This document shows positions 36,606 through 44,802 of a stretch of DNA of 64,000 bases, in pieces (positions within the stretch are counted from its first letter, which is position 1; every line of letters starts with the position of its first letter). This DNA is from RHLJ01 sp048058975 (GTDB lineage Bacteria; Bacteroidota; Rhodothermia; Balneolales; Balneolaceae). The position numbers and the translations under genes are program-made. The stretch is from contig JBLLNP010000003.1 in the NCBI GenBank assembly GCA_048058975.1, forward strand, positions 1 to 64,000, in the 5' to 3' direction. The notes under the pieces are model-generated. The model saw only the letters and a program-made list of their open reading frames with translations, had not been told where the DNA came from and made no database searches.

Positions 36606-37249
36606 GCTGCAACCTCCTCAGTTTTTTCAATGCTGTTTTCGAGAACAGAGATTGCACTCTCCTGGATCACGATCATATCAGCATTCAAAATTTGATATGT
36701 GTTTGGCTTGTTTGCCTCAAGAACAGTTACTCCCGGAATGTTTCGGGCTGATGTATATACATTCTTATCTGTCTCAGAAGTAAGAACAAGCACTTTCTTT
36801 CCACTTAATTCAAAAGCACCCAACATGTCAACAACTTGCTTGGTTTTCGGAGCTTCGAAAGTGAAGTCGTTAACTACAGTAATTGCCTCAGCAGCAGCTT
36901 TAACAGAAAGCGCTGACTTACGTGCCAATTGAACTACTTTTTTATTCAACTTGAAACTGTAGTCACGTGGCTTCGGTCCGAAAACAGTACCACCTTTTCT
37001 TAAAAGCGGTGATTTAATATCGCCACGTCTTGCATTACCAGTTCCCTTCTGGCGGTAAAGCTTTTTGGTACTACCAGTTACTTCAGATCTACCTTTAGTA
37101 CTGTGTGTACCCTGACGTTTGTTAGCCATGTGGCGACGAACATCTTCGTACATTACAGTTTCATTCGGCTCAATCGCGAAGATAGAGTCGCTCAATTCAG
37201 CTTTCTTGCTGCTTTTGCTTCCGTCTATTTTATAAATATCTAATTTCAT
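36602..37249 (-). CDS. rplD: 50S ribosomal protein L4
   Basis: Tunnel protein and, in enterobacteria, autogenous repressor of the S10 operon. 215 residues; the tunnel loop KLYRQKGTGNARRGDIKSP lies near residues 65-85, with GGTVFGPKPRDYSFKLNKKV after it. Confidence 0.97.
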   Translation of the reverse strand: MKLDIYKIDGSKSSKKAELSDSIFAIEPNETVMYEDVRRHMANKRQGTHSTKGRSEVTGSTKKLYRQKGTGNARRGDIKSPLLRKGGTVFGPKPRDYSFKLNKKVVQLARKSALSVKAAAEAITVVNDFTFEAPKTKQVVDMLGAFELSGKKVLVLTSETDKNVYTSARNIPGVTVLEANKPNTYQILNADMIVIQESAISVLENSIEKTEEVAA

Positions 37250-37254
37250 GTCTC

Positions 37255-37893
37255 TTAAGCCTCAGCAGATTTGTTGAGAATTTCAACATAGCTTCCTTTT
37301 GGACCTGGAATACTTCCTGTAATTAAAACAAGGCTTGATTCAGGAAGGATTTTAGCAATACTAAGGTTCTTCACTTTAATACGTTCGTTACCGTATTGCC
37401 CAGCCATTCTCATTCCTTTGAATACACGAGCAGGATCAGAAGCACCACCAATAGAACCAGGTGCTCTTAGTCTGTTGTGTTGACCGTGAGTTTCGTCACC
37501 TACTCCACTAAAGTTGTGTCTCTTAATAACACCAGAGAAACCACGACCTTTAGAAGTTCCGGCAACATCAACCAAATCACCTACAGAAAACACATCTTCA
37601 ATAGTAAGTTCATCGCCTTCAGTTAATCCTTCCGGAATGTAATCCCTGAATTCTTTAATAAAGGCTTTACCTGAAGTTCCTGCTTTAGCAAGGTGACCAT
37701 TAACGGCCTTTGAAATATTTTTTTCTTTCTTTTCAAAACTGGAAACCTGAACAGCATTGTAGCCATCCTTTTCTTCCGTTTTGATTTGGGTAATAACAGC
37801 GGCTGGAACTTCAACAACGGTAACAGGTATACTGCGACCAATTTCGTCGAAGACGCTTGTCATTCCAATTTTTTTTCCAATCAAACCACGCAT
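37255..37893 (-). CDS. rplC: 50S ribosomal protein L3
   Basis: Initiates large-subunit assembly near the peptidyl-transferase centre. 212 residues; starts MRGLIGKKIGMTSVFDEIGR, with GTSKGRGFSGVIKRHNFSG and the conserved HGQHNRLRAPGSIGGASDP loop. Confidence 0.97.
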   Translation of the reverse strand: MRGLIGKKIGMTSVFDEIGRSIPVTVVEVPAAVITQIKTEEKDGYNAVQVSSFEKKEKNISKAVNGHLAKAGTSGKAFIKEFRDYIPEGLTEGDELTIEDVFSVGDLVDVAGTSKGRGFSGVIKRHNFSGVGDETHGQHNRLRAPGSIGGASDPARVFKGMRMAGQYGNERIKVKNLSIAKILPESSLVLITGSIPGPKGSYVEILNKSAEA

Positions 37894-37912
37894 TGTGTTC
37901 TTGATCCTTTCG

Positions 37913-38224
37913 TTAAACTTTAATTTCTACATCAACGCCGGAAGGTAATTCCAGCTTCATTAACGCATCTACGGTTTGTGAACCAGTAGACAAAATATCA
38001 ATCAGTCTTTTGTGTGCTCTGTATTCAAACTGCTCACGAGACTTCTTGTCAACAAACACTGATTTATTAACAGTGATAATGCTTTTACGGGTTGGTAATG
38101 GAATCGGTCCCGAAACCACAGCTCCCGTAGATTTAACAGTCTGAATAATTTTTTCAGCTGATTTATCGATCAGATTGTGATCGTATGACTTTAACTTGAT
38201 TCTGATTTTTTGTTGTGTTGCCAC
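37913..38224 (-). CDS. rpsJ: 30S ribosomal protein S10
   Basis: Head protein that also acts as NusE in rRNA antitermination. 103 residues; IRIKLKSYDHNLIDKSAEKI and GPIPLPTRKSIITVNKS are diagnostic. It follows tuf by 13 bases, so the S10 cluster is joined directly to the str cluster. Confidence 0.97.
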   Translation of the reverse strand: MATQQKIRIKLKSYDHNLIDKSAEKIIQTVKSTGAVVSGPIPLPTRKSIITVNKSVFVDKKSREQFEYRAHKRLIDILSTGSQTVDALMKLELPSGVDVEIKV

Positions 38225-38237
38225 GGATCAGAACTCC

Positions 38238-39425
38238 TTAATCTAAGATTTTAGTTACAACACCGGCACCTACGGTACGGCCACCCTCACGGATCGCAAA
38301 TCGCAATCCTTCTTCCATCGCTACCGGCTGGATCAACTCCACAGATAGCTTCACATTATCACCAGGCATTACCATCTCCACTCCGCTTGGAAGCTCACAT
38401 GCTCCGGTTACGTCAGTCGTTCTGAAGTAGAACTGTGGACGGTAGCCTTTGAAGAATGGCGTGTGTCGTCCACCTTCGTCTTTGCTCAATACGTACACTT
38501 CACACTCAAACTTCTTGTGCGGCTTAATTGAACCCGGCTTACATAATACCATTCCACGCTGAATCTGCTCTTTGTTGATTCCACGAAGCAGGATACCTGC
38601 GTTGTCGCCGGCTTGTCCCTGGTCAAGAAGACGTCGGAACATCTCGATACCGGTTACTACACTCTTCAGCGGGGCTTCGATAATCCCTACGATTTCGATC
38701 TCGTCGTTAAGCTTCAGAATACCACGCTCGATACGACCTGTTGCTACGGTTCCACGACCTGTGATAGAGAACACGTCTTCTACCGGCATCAGGAATGGCT
38801 TGTCTACATCACGCTCTGGCGTTGGGATGGTTTCGTCAACGGCTGAGATTAATTCTACAATTTTCTCTTCCCACTGGGCTTCGCCGTTCAGCGCGCCAAG
38901 AGCAGAACCCTGGATCACAGGAATATCATCACCATCAAATTCGTAGGAAGATAGCAGCTCACGTACTTCAAGCTCTACCAGCTCCAGAAGTTCTTCGTCA
39001 TCCACTAAATCCACTTTGTTCATGAATACCACGATTTGAGGTACTCCTACCTGACGGGCAAGAAGGATGTGCTCACGGGTTTGTGGCATAGGACCATCGG
39101 TGGCTGCTACTACTAAAATAGCACCGTCCATCTGAGCCGCTCCGGTTACCATGTTCTTTACGTAATCGGCGTGGCCCGGGCAGTCTACGTGTGCGTAGTG
39201 ACGCTCTCCGGATTCGTATTCCACGTGCGCCGTCGCAATGGTTATCCCACGCTCGCGCTCTTCCGGTGCATTGTCAATCTGATCAAACGCCTGCGCTACC
39301 CCACCGTAGGTCTTCGCCATTACAGTAGTGATCGCCGCAGTCAACGTTGTCTTTCCGTGATCTACGTGTCCAATGGTTCCCACATTCACGTGTGGCTTGG
39401 TGCGTTGAAAGGTCTCTTTTGCCAT
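38238..39425 (-). CDS. tuf: Elongation factor Tu
   Basis: GTPase delivering aminoacyl-tRNA to the ribosome. 395 residues with all G motifs: GHVDHGKTTL (G1), RGITI (G2), DCPGHADY (G3), NKVD (G4) and GSALGAL (G5). Domain II and III sequences are complete to VVTKILD. The gene is visibly richer in G and C in third positions than its neighbours, consistent with strong codon optimisation. Only one copy in the window. Confidence 0.98.
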   Translation of the reverse strand: MAKETFQRTKPHVNVGTIGHVDHGKTTLTAAITTVMAKTYGGVAQAFDQIDNAPEERERGITIATAHVEYESGERHYAHVDCPGHADYVKNMVTGAAQMDGAILVVAATDGPMPQTREHILLARQVGVPQIVVFMNKVDLVDDEELLELVELEVRELLSSYEFDGDDIPVIQGSALGALNGEAQWEEKIVELISAVDETIPTPERDVDKPFLMPVEDVFSITGRGTVATGRIERGILKLNDEIEIVGIIEAPLKSVVTGIEMFRRLLDQGQAGDNAGILLRGINKEQIQRGMVLCKPGSIKPHKKFECEVYVLSKDEGGRHTPFFKGYRPQFYFRTTDVTGACELPSGVEMVMPGDNVKLSVELIQPVAMEEGLRFAIREGGRTVGAGVVTKILD

Positions 39426-39454
39426 GATTAAATCAGTTTATTGTTTAAAATTTC

Positions 39455-41596
39455 TTATGCCTGGCTTTCAATAATTTCCTGAGCAAGTTTGTCAGGAACC
39501 TGAGTGTACTCTTCAAATTCCATTGAGTACACAGCTCTACCTTGAGTTAATGAACGGAGGTCAGTTGAGTATCCGAACATCTCAGACAAAGGCACATTTG
39601 CTTTTACTATAGATCCGTTAGAATCAGAGTTCATGCTTTGGATGATTCCACGACGACTGTTTAAGTCACCAATTACATCACCCATATATTCTTCCGGAGT
39701 AGTTACTTCTACCTTCATAACAGGCTCAAGTAAAACCGGCTTAGCTTTCTTAGCGGACTCTCTGAAACCAGACTTAGCCGCTAATTCGAAACTCAATTGA
39801 TCAGAGTCAACATCGTGGTAAGAACCATCAAATAAACGAACTCCAATGTTTTGAACCCCATAATTAGCCTGAATACCTGACTCCAAAGCTGCTTTAAATC
39901 CTTTTTCTACAGAAGGAATAAATTCTCTTGGGATATTACCACCAACAACCTCGTTGATGAACATAAATCCTTCAGAGCGGGAAATACGATCTTCTTTCCC
40001 ATCGTAGTTGTTAAAGTAGTCAATCGGTGCGATTTCAAATTGAATATCCGCGAATTTACCACGACCACCGGTTTGCTTCTTGTAGGTCTCACGGTGAGTA
40101 ACATTTTTAGAAATGGTTTCACGGTAAGATACCTGAGGAGCACCAACGTTAGCTTCTACTTTAAATTCACGCTTTAATCGGTCAACAATAATTTCGAGGT
40201 GAAGCTCACCCATACCTGCAATAGTAGTCTGACCAGTTTCTTCATCAGTACTTACTTTAAATGTAGGATCCTCTTCAGCAAGTTTCTGAAGACCAGTAGA
40301 AAGCTTGTCGCTGTCAGCCTTAGTTTTTGGTTCAACAGCAAGCTTAATTACAGGCTCAGGGAATGTGATTTGCTCAAGAATAACCGGACTGTCCAAATCA
40401 CAGAAGGTATCACCAGTGTAAACTTCTTTAACACCAACTACGGCAACAATATCACCCGCCTGGGCGAAATCCACATCTTTCTTATCGTTCGCGTGCATCT
40501 CAAGAAGACGACCTACACGCTCTTTATTTCCGGTAGAAGAATTCAGGATGTAAGATCCTTTATCAAGACGACCAGAATATACACGAGTAAATGTAAGCTT
40601 ACCTACATAAGGGTCAGTCATAATTTTGAAAGCAAGCGCAGAAAACGGCCCGCTTGGATCGGCTTCGCGAGTAACTTCTTCATCAGTTTTAGGATCGATA
40701 CCCTTTACAGCCTGTACATCTAGTGGAGAAGGCATGAAATCAAGAACCCGGTCGAGCATTGCCTGAACGCCTTTATTCTTAAGAGCAGTACCACACATTA
40801 CCGGCGTAATATCTTTTGCAATAGTAGCCTTACGAATAGCAGCAACGATTTCTTCTGCTTGAATTTCTTCTTCCATCAAATACTTTTCCATCAACTCTTC
40901 GTCATGGTCAGCAATAGCTTCAAGCATTTTTACACGGTAGTCGTTTACTAGATCAACCATGTCTTCAGGAATATCGATTACATCATACTTGGCTCCCAGA
41001 GATTCTTCATCCCACACAATTCCCTGCATGGTGATCAAATCAACCACACCTTTAAAATTCTCTTCTCTACCAATAGGAATCTGAATAGGAATAGGATTTG
41101 CATTCAGCTTTTGGTCAAGCTGAGATACAACATTATAAAAGTCTGCTCCGGTACGGTCCATTTTGTTAACAAACGCCATACAAGGAACTTTGTATTTAGT
41201 AGCCTGACGCCATACAGTCTCAGACTGAGGCTGAACAGCACCTACTGAACACAATACAAACACAGCGCCATCAAGTACACGAAGAGAACGCTCTACTTCT
41301 ACAGTAAAGTCCACGTGACCAGGAGTGTCAATAATATTAATACGGTGATCTTTCCAGATACAGTGAGTAGCAGCTGAAGTAATCGTAATACCTCTTTCCT
41401 GCTCCTGCTCCATCCAGTCCATAGTAGCAGCTCCATCATGCACCTCACCAATTCTGTGACTTCTACCAGTGTAGAACAGAATACGCTCGGTTACCGTAGT
41501 TTTACCGGCATCGATGTGAGCCATAATCCCGATGTTACGCGTTCTGCGCATTTTATCGAGTACTTTAGGATCCGTTGCTGTTTTTACTTCAGACAT
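39455..41596 (-). CDS. fusA: Elongation factor G
   Basis: GTPase driving tRNA-mRNA translocation. 713 residues; AHIDAGKTTVTERILFYTG (G1), ERGITITSAA (G2), DTPGHVDF (G3), NKMDRTGA (G4). Domain IV (SYRETISKNVTHRETYKKQT) and the C-terminal domain ending KLAQEIIESQA are complete. Standard str-cluster position between rpsG and tuf. Confidence 0.98.
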   Translation of the reverse strand: MSEVKTATDPKVLDKMRRTRNIGIMAHIDAGKTTVTERILFYTGRSHRIGEVHDGAATMDWMEQEQERGITITSAATHCIWKDHRINIIDTPGHVDFTVEVERSLRVLDGAVFVLCSVGAVQPQSETVWRQATKYKVPCMAFVNKMDRTGADFYNVVSQLDQKLNANPIPIQIPIGREENFKGVVDLITMQGIVWDEESLGAKYDVIDIPEDMVDLVNDYRVKMLEAIADHDEELMEKYLMEEEIQAEEIVAAIRKATIAKDITPVMCGTALKNKGVQAMLDRVLDFMPSPLDVQAVKGIDPKTDEEVTREADPSGPFSALAFKIMTDPYVGKLTFTRVYSGRLDKGSYILNSSTGNKERVGRLLEMHANDKKDVDFAQAGDIVAVVGVKEVYTGDTFCDLDSPVILEQITFPEPVIKLAVEPKTKADSDKLSTGLQKLAEEDPTFKVSTDEETGQTTIAGMGELHLEIIVDRLKREFKVEANVGAPQVSYRETISKNVTHRETYKKQTGGRGKFADIQFEIAPIDYFNNYDGKEDRISRSEGFMFINEVVGGNIPREFIPSVEKGFKAALESGIQANYGVQNIGVRLFDGSYHDVDSDQLSFELAAKSGFRESAKKAKPVLLEPVMKVEVTTPEEYMGDVIGDLNSRRGIIQSMNSDSNGSIVKANVPLSEMFGYSTDLRSLTQGRAVYSMEFEEYTQVPDKLAQEIIESQA

Positions 41597-41613
41597 GTGT
41601 TTGTGAATAGTTT

Positions 41614-42081
41614 TTAAAATCTAAAATGGGCAAATGCTTTGTTGGCTTCAGCCATACGATGCGTCTCATCTTTCTTACGAACGGCTCCACCTTCGTTTTT
41701 TGAAGCATCGATAAGCTCTCTTGAGAGACGCAGTGACATTGACTTATCATTTCTTGAACGGGCAGCTTTTATAAGCCATCTCATTCCAAGTGCCGTACCT
41801 CGTTCCTGACGAACTTCAACAGGCACCTGATAAGTAGCACCACCAACACGGCGTGATTTAACTTCAACTACAGGAGTTGAGTTTTGAAGTGCAGACCGGA
41901 AAATATCAACTCCAGCCTCACCAGTTCTTTCTTCAATAATTTCGAATGCCTGATAAACAATTTTACGGGCAACATTTTTCTTGCCGTCTCTCATCAGGTT
42001 GTTCACGAAACGAGTGATCATTTTGTCCGAAAATATCGGATCTGGTTGAACGTCTCGTTTTTCTGCTTTTCTTCTACGCAT
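41614..42081 (-). CDS. rpsG: 30S ribosomal protein S7
   Basis: Initiates assembly of the 30S head; in E. coli it also represses the str operon. 155 residues; starts MRRRKAEKRDVQPDPIF, with NLMRDGKKNVARKIVYQAFE and the end MAEANKAFAHFRF. Confidence 0.97.
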   Translation of the reverse strand: MRRRKAEKRDVQPDPIFSDKMITRFVNNLMRDGKKNVARKIVYQAFEIIEERTGEAGVDIFRSALQNSTPVVEVKSRRVGGATYQVPVEVRQERGTALGMRWLIKAARSRNDKSMSLRLSRELIDASKNEGGAVRKKDETHRMAEANKAFAHFRF

Positions 42082-42106
42082 ACTCGATCAGTCTAAATCT
42101 TTATGG

Positions 42107-42481
42107 TTACCCTTTTGGTCGTTTGGTGCCGTACAAGCTTCGGCTTTGAGTACGTCCATCCACACCTGCTGTATCAAGCGTACCACGAATGATGTGGTAA
42201 CGAACACCAGGTAAATCTTTTACTCTACCGCCACGGATCAACACAATACTGTGCTCCTGCAGGTTGTGACCTTCTCCAGGGATGTAAGCAGTAACTTCAA
42301 TCCCATTTGTTAATCGAACACGAGCTACTTTACGAAGAGCTGAGTTCGGCTTCTTTGGTGTAGTTGTATAAACACGGGTACAAACTCCACGTTTCTGCGG
42401 GCAACTTTGCATCGCTGGTGCAGTTGTTTTACGTATCTTACTTTTTCTACCTTTTCTAATAAGTTGTTGTATAGTTGGCAC
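42107..42481 (-). CDS. rpsL: 30S ribosomal protein S12
   Basis: Decoding-centre protein. 124 residues; the two streptomycin-related loops are wild type, with Lys in TTPKKPNSALRKVARVRL and Lys in GGRVKDLPGVRYH. It is the first gene of the ~19 kb ribosomal array and follows a consensus promoter. Confidence 0.98.
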   Translation of the reverse strand: MPTIQQLIRKGRKSKIRKTTAPAMQSCPQKRGVCTRVYTTTPKKPNSALRKVARVRLTNGIEVTAYIPGEGHNLQEHSIVLIRGGRVKDLPGVRYHIIRGTLDTAGVDGRTQSRSLYGTKRPKG

Positions 42482-42522
42482 TGTTCAAAAAATTTGGTTA
42501 TTGCCATCAAATCGAGAGCTTG

Positions 42523-42554
42523 CAAATATAGGGAAGTTTGAAATGCTTTTGCAA
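42523..42554 (-). promoter_or_regulatory. Promoter of the ribosomal-protein array
   Basis: On the minus strand TTG (42552-42554) is followed after exactly 21 bases by TATATTTG (42523-42530), a full TAnnTTTG match. It has the same geometry as the rRNA promoter at 23469-23500. It lies about 42 bases before the rpsL start codon. Confidence 0.8.
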
Positions 42555-42673
42555 AATAATTATCAATGAATATTTCTTTTATTTGATGAAATGTTTCTAA
42601 CTGATCAAAATCGACTATAAACCTTAAATGTTTAGGCTATTTGATTAATAGCTGATATATAACTTTATATCAA

Positions 42674-44743
42674 TTGAATATCACTTCACTACCCGGATTA
42701 AGCTCTAAAAGACTTGAAGCACTCTCGAAAGAAGGCTTAGTATCAGCAGTAGATCTGCTCAATTTTTTTCCCCGTCGCTATTTGGATAGAAGTAATGTTC
42801 AACCCATAGCGCATTTGATGGGTTCCGGGGAGGAGATTACTGTATCAGGAAAAGTCACCTCTATTAATGAAGTAGGTTTTGGCAAGAAGAAACGGTTGGA
42901 GGTTACGATTAAAGATGAAACGGGATCGCTGAAAGGAGTCTGGTTTAGGGGAGCCTCCTATTTTAAGCGAATTTTCGAACAAGGAGATGTTGTTGCTTTC
43001 TTTGGTTCTGCTAAACGATATGGAAAGAATATTACCATCGTCCACCCCGAAGTGGATAAAATAGCTGATGAAAATGATCTTGATTCGTTTTCAAGAATTA
43101 TGCCCGTTTATCCGGGAAGCAAAGAGATCAGCAAAGCCCGTATTACCAGTAGCCTGTTTCAATCGTGGATTAAGGTAATTATGGAAAGAACCGAACTCCC
43201 TGAGTTTATCCCTCTTTATCTTCGGAAAGAACTCAAGCTTCCGCAAAGAAAGGATGCCTACCGAATGATTCATTTTCCTCAGAATCACATTGAGCGAAAG
43301 CAAGCCTTAGAAAGGTTCAAATTTGAAGAACTTTTCCTTTTTGAACTTAGTATGGAAAAGATTCATCATACCGTTGAAGAACGAAAAACCGGACATATAT
43401 TTTCTGAAATCGGAAATTATACTTCCCGATATTTTAATGAGCTTCTTCCATTCGAATTAACGGAAGGCCAAAAATCGTCTCTTTCTGATATAAAAAAAGA
43501 TGTCCGTTCGGGCAGACAAATTAACCGACTTATCCAGGGAGATGTAGGGGCAGGAAAAACCATAGTAGCGATCGGGGCTATACTAATGGCTCTGGATAAT
43601 GGATTCCAGGCTGCATTTGTTGCTCCAACCGAAATTCTTGCTGAGCAGCATTTCCGAACACTTTCTGAACACCTCAAAGAATTAGACCTCAATATCAGGT
43701 TATTAGTCGGTGGGCAAAAAACTGCTTTGCGCCGGGATGTACTTACTGATATTGAAGGCGGCTCCTGCCAGATTGTAGTCGGCACTCATGCAGTCATTCA
43801 GAAAGAAGTCAAATTTCATAATCTGGGTTTGGCTGTGATTGATGAACAACACCGGTTCGGTGTTAAACAACGCGCCGAGCTGTTGAATAAAGGAGAACAC
43901 CCTCATATTCTGGTAATGAGTGCTACTCCTATCCCTCGTTCTCTGGCTATGACGGTATATGCTGATCTGGATATTTCTATCATCAAAGGACTTCCCGCCG
44001 GACGAAAACCCATCCGAACTGCTATTCGTGGACAAAAGAAAAGAGAGGATGTTTTCAATTTTGTTAAAAGTGAAGTTGAAGATGGCGGTCAGGTATATGT
44101 GATTTACCCATTAGTGGAAGAATCTGAAGCCCTCGATTTAAAAGATGCTACTGCCGGATTCGAAAAGATTAAAAACCGATTCCCTGAATTTAAAGTCGGA
44201 CTCCTTCATGGCAGAATGAAATCTGAAGAAAAAGATGCGGTGATGAAGGCCTTCATTAAAAACGAAATCCAAATTCTGGTTTCAACTACCGTTATAGAAG
44301 TAGGGGTAGATGTCCCCAATGCTTCCATTATGATTATCGAGCACGCCGAACGGTTTGGGCTTTCTCAATTACACCAGCTTCGCGGAAGAATCGGACGGGG
44401 CAAACGGCAGAGCTACTGTATTCTTATGCCGGATGTGAAGGTGAGTAAGTCGGGCGCTTTCCGCTTGAAGACTATGGAAGAAACCAATGATGGTTTCAAG
44501 ATTGCAGAAGCTGATCTAAAGCTACGTGGCCCCGGCGATTTCCTCGGCACTAAACAAAGCGGACTCCCGGATTTCAAAGTCGCAGATATTGTAGAAGATC
44601 AATTCGTACTTGTCCAGGCCAAAGAAAAAGCTAAGGAGCTGATTGAAAAAGACCCGGATTTGAATCTGGCTGATCATAAATCCCTGAAAAGGGTTTTCGA
44701 ACCTTATTTTAAGGAGAAAGCGAGTTTTTATGGGATGGGTTAA
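42674..44743 (+). CDS. recG: ATP-dependent DNA helicase RecG
   Basis: Branch-migrating helicase that reverses stalled forks and processes Holliday junctions and R-loops. 689 residues, beginning at a TTG codon. An N-terminal wedge/OB domain (~50-150) precedes the helicase core: GDVGAGKT (Walker A, ~295), DEQHRFG (motif II), SATPIPRS (motif III), STTVIEVGVDVPNA and QLRGRIGRGKRQSYC (motif VI). Divergent from rpsL across a ~190 bp gap. Confidence 0.96.
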   Translation: MNITSLPGLSSKRLEALSKEGLVSAVDLLNFFPRRYLDRSNVQPIAHLMGSGEEITVSGKVTSINEVGFGKKKRLEVTIKDETGSLKGVWFRGASYFKRIFEQGDVVAFFGSAKRYGKNITIVHPEVDKIADENDLDSFSRIMPVYPGSKEISKARITSSLFQSWIKVIMERTELPEFIPLYLRKELKLPQRKDAYRMIHFPQNHIERKQALERFKFEELFLFELSMEKIHHTVEERKTGHIFSEIGNYTSRYFNELLPFELTEGQKSSLSDIKKDVRSGRQINRLIQGDVGAGKTIVAIGAILMALDNGFQAAFVAPTEILAEQHFRTLSEHLKELDLNIRLLVGGQKTALRRDVLTDIEGGSCQIVVGTHAVIQKEVKFHNLGLAVIDEQHRFGVKQRAELLNKGEHPHILVMSATPIPRSLAMTVYADLDISIIKGLPAGRKPIRTAIRGQKKREDVFNFVKSEVEDGGQVYVIYPLVEESEALDLKDATAGFEKIKNRFPEFKVGLLHGRMKSEEKDAVMKAFIKNEIQILVSTTVIEVGVDVPNASIMIIEHAERFGLSQLHQLRGRIGRGKRQSYCILMPDVKVSKSGAFRLKTMEETNDGFKIAEADLKLRGPGDFLGTKQSGLPDFKVADIVEDQFVLVQAKEKAKELIEKDPDLNLADHKSLKRVFEPYFKEKASFYGMG

Positions 44744-44802
44744 TTCCATTCCCTCTTTAACCAGATTTTTTTGTTACTTCTCTACTCATGAATAATTAAT
44801 GG

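Noticed and set aside
38572..38946. A 124-codon plus-strand frame opposite tuf
   Set aside because: It is antisense to the highly conserved EF-Tu gene and arises from its strong codon bias.
40199..40723. A 174-codon plus-strand frame opposite fusA
   Set aside because: Antisense shadow of a complete EF-G; composition is Ile/Lys/Phe-rich with no recognisable domain.
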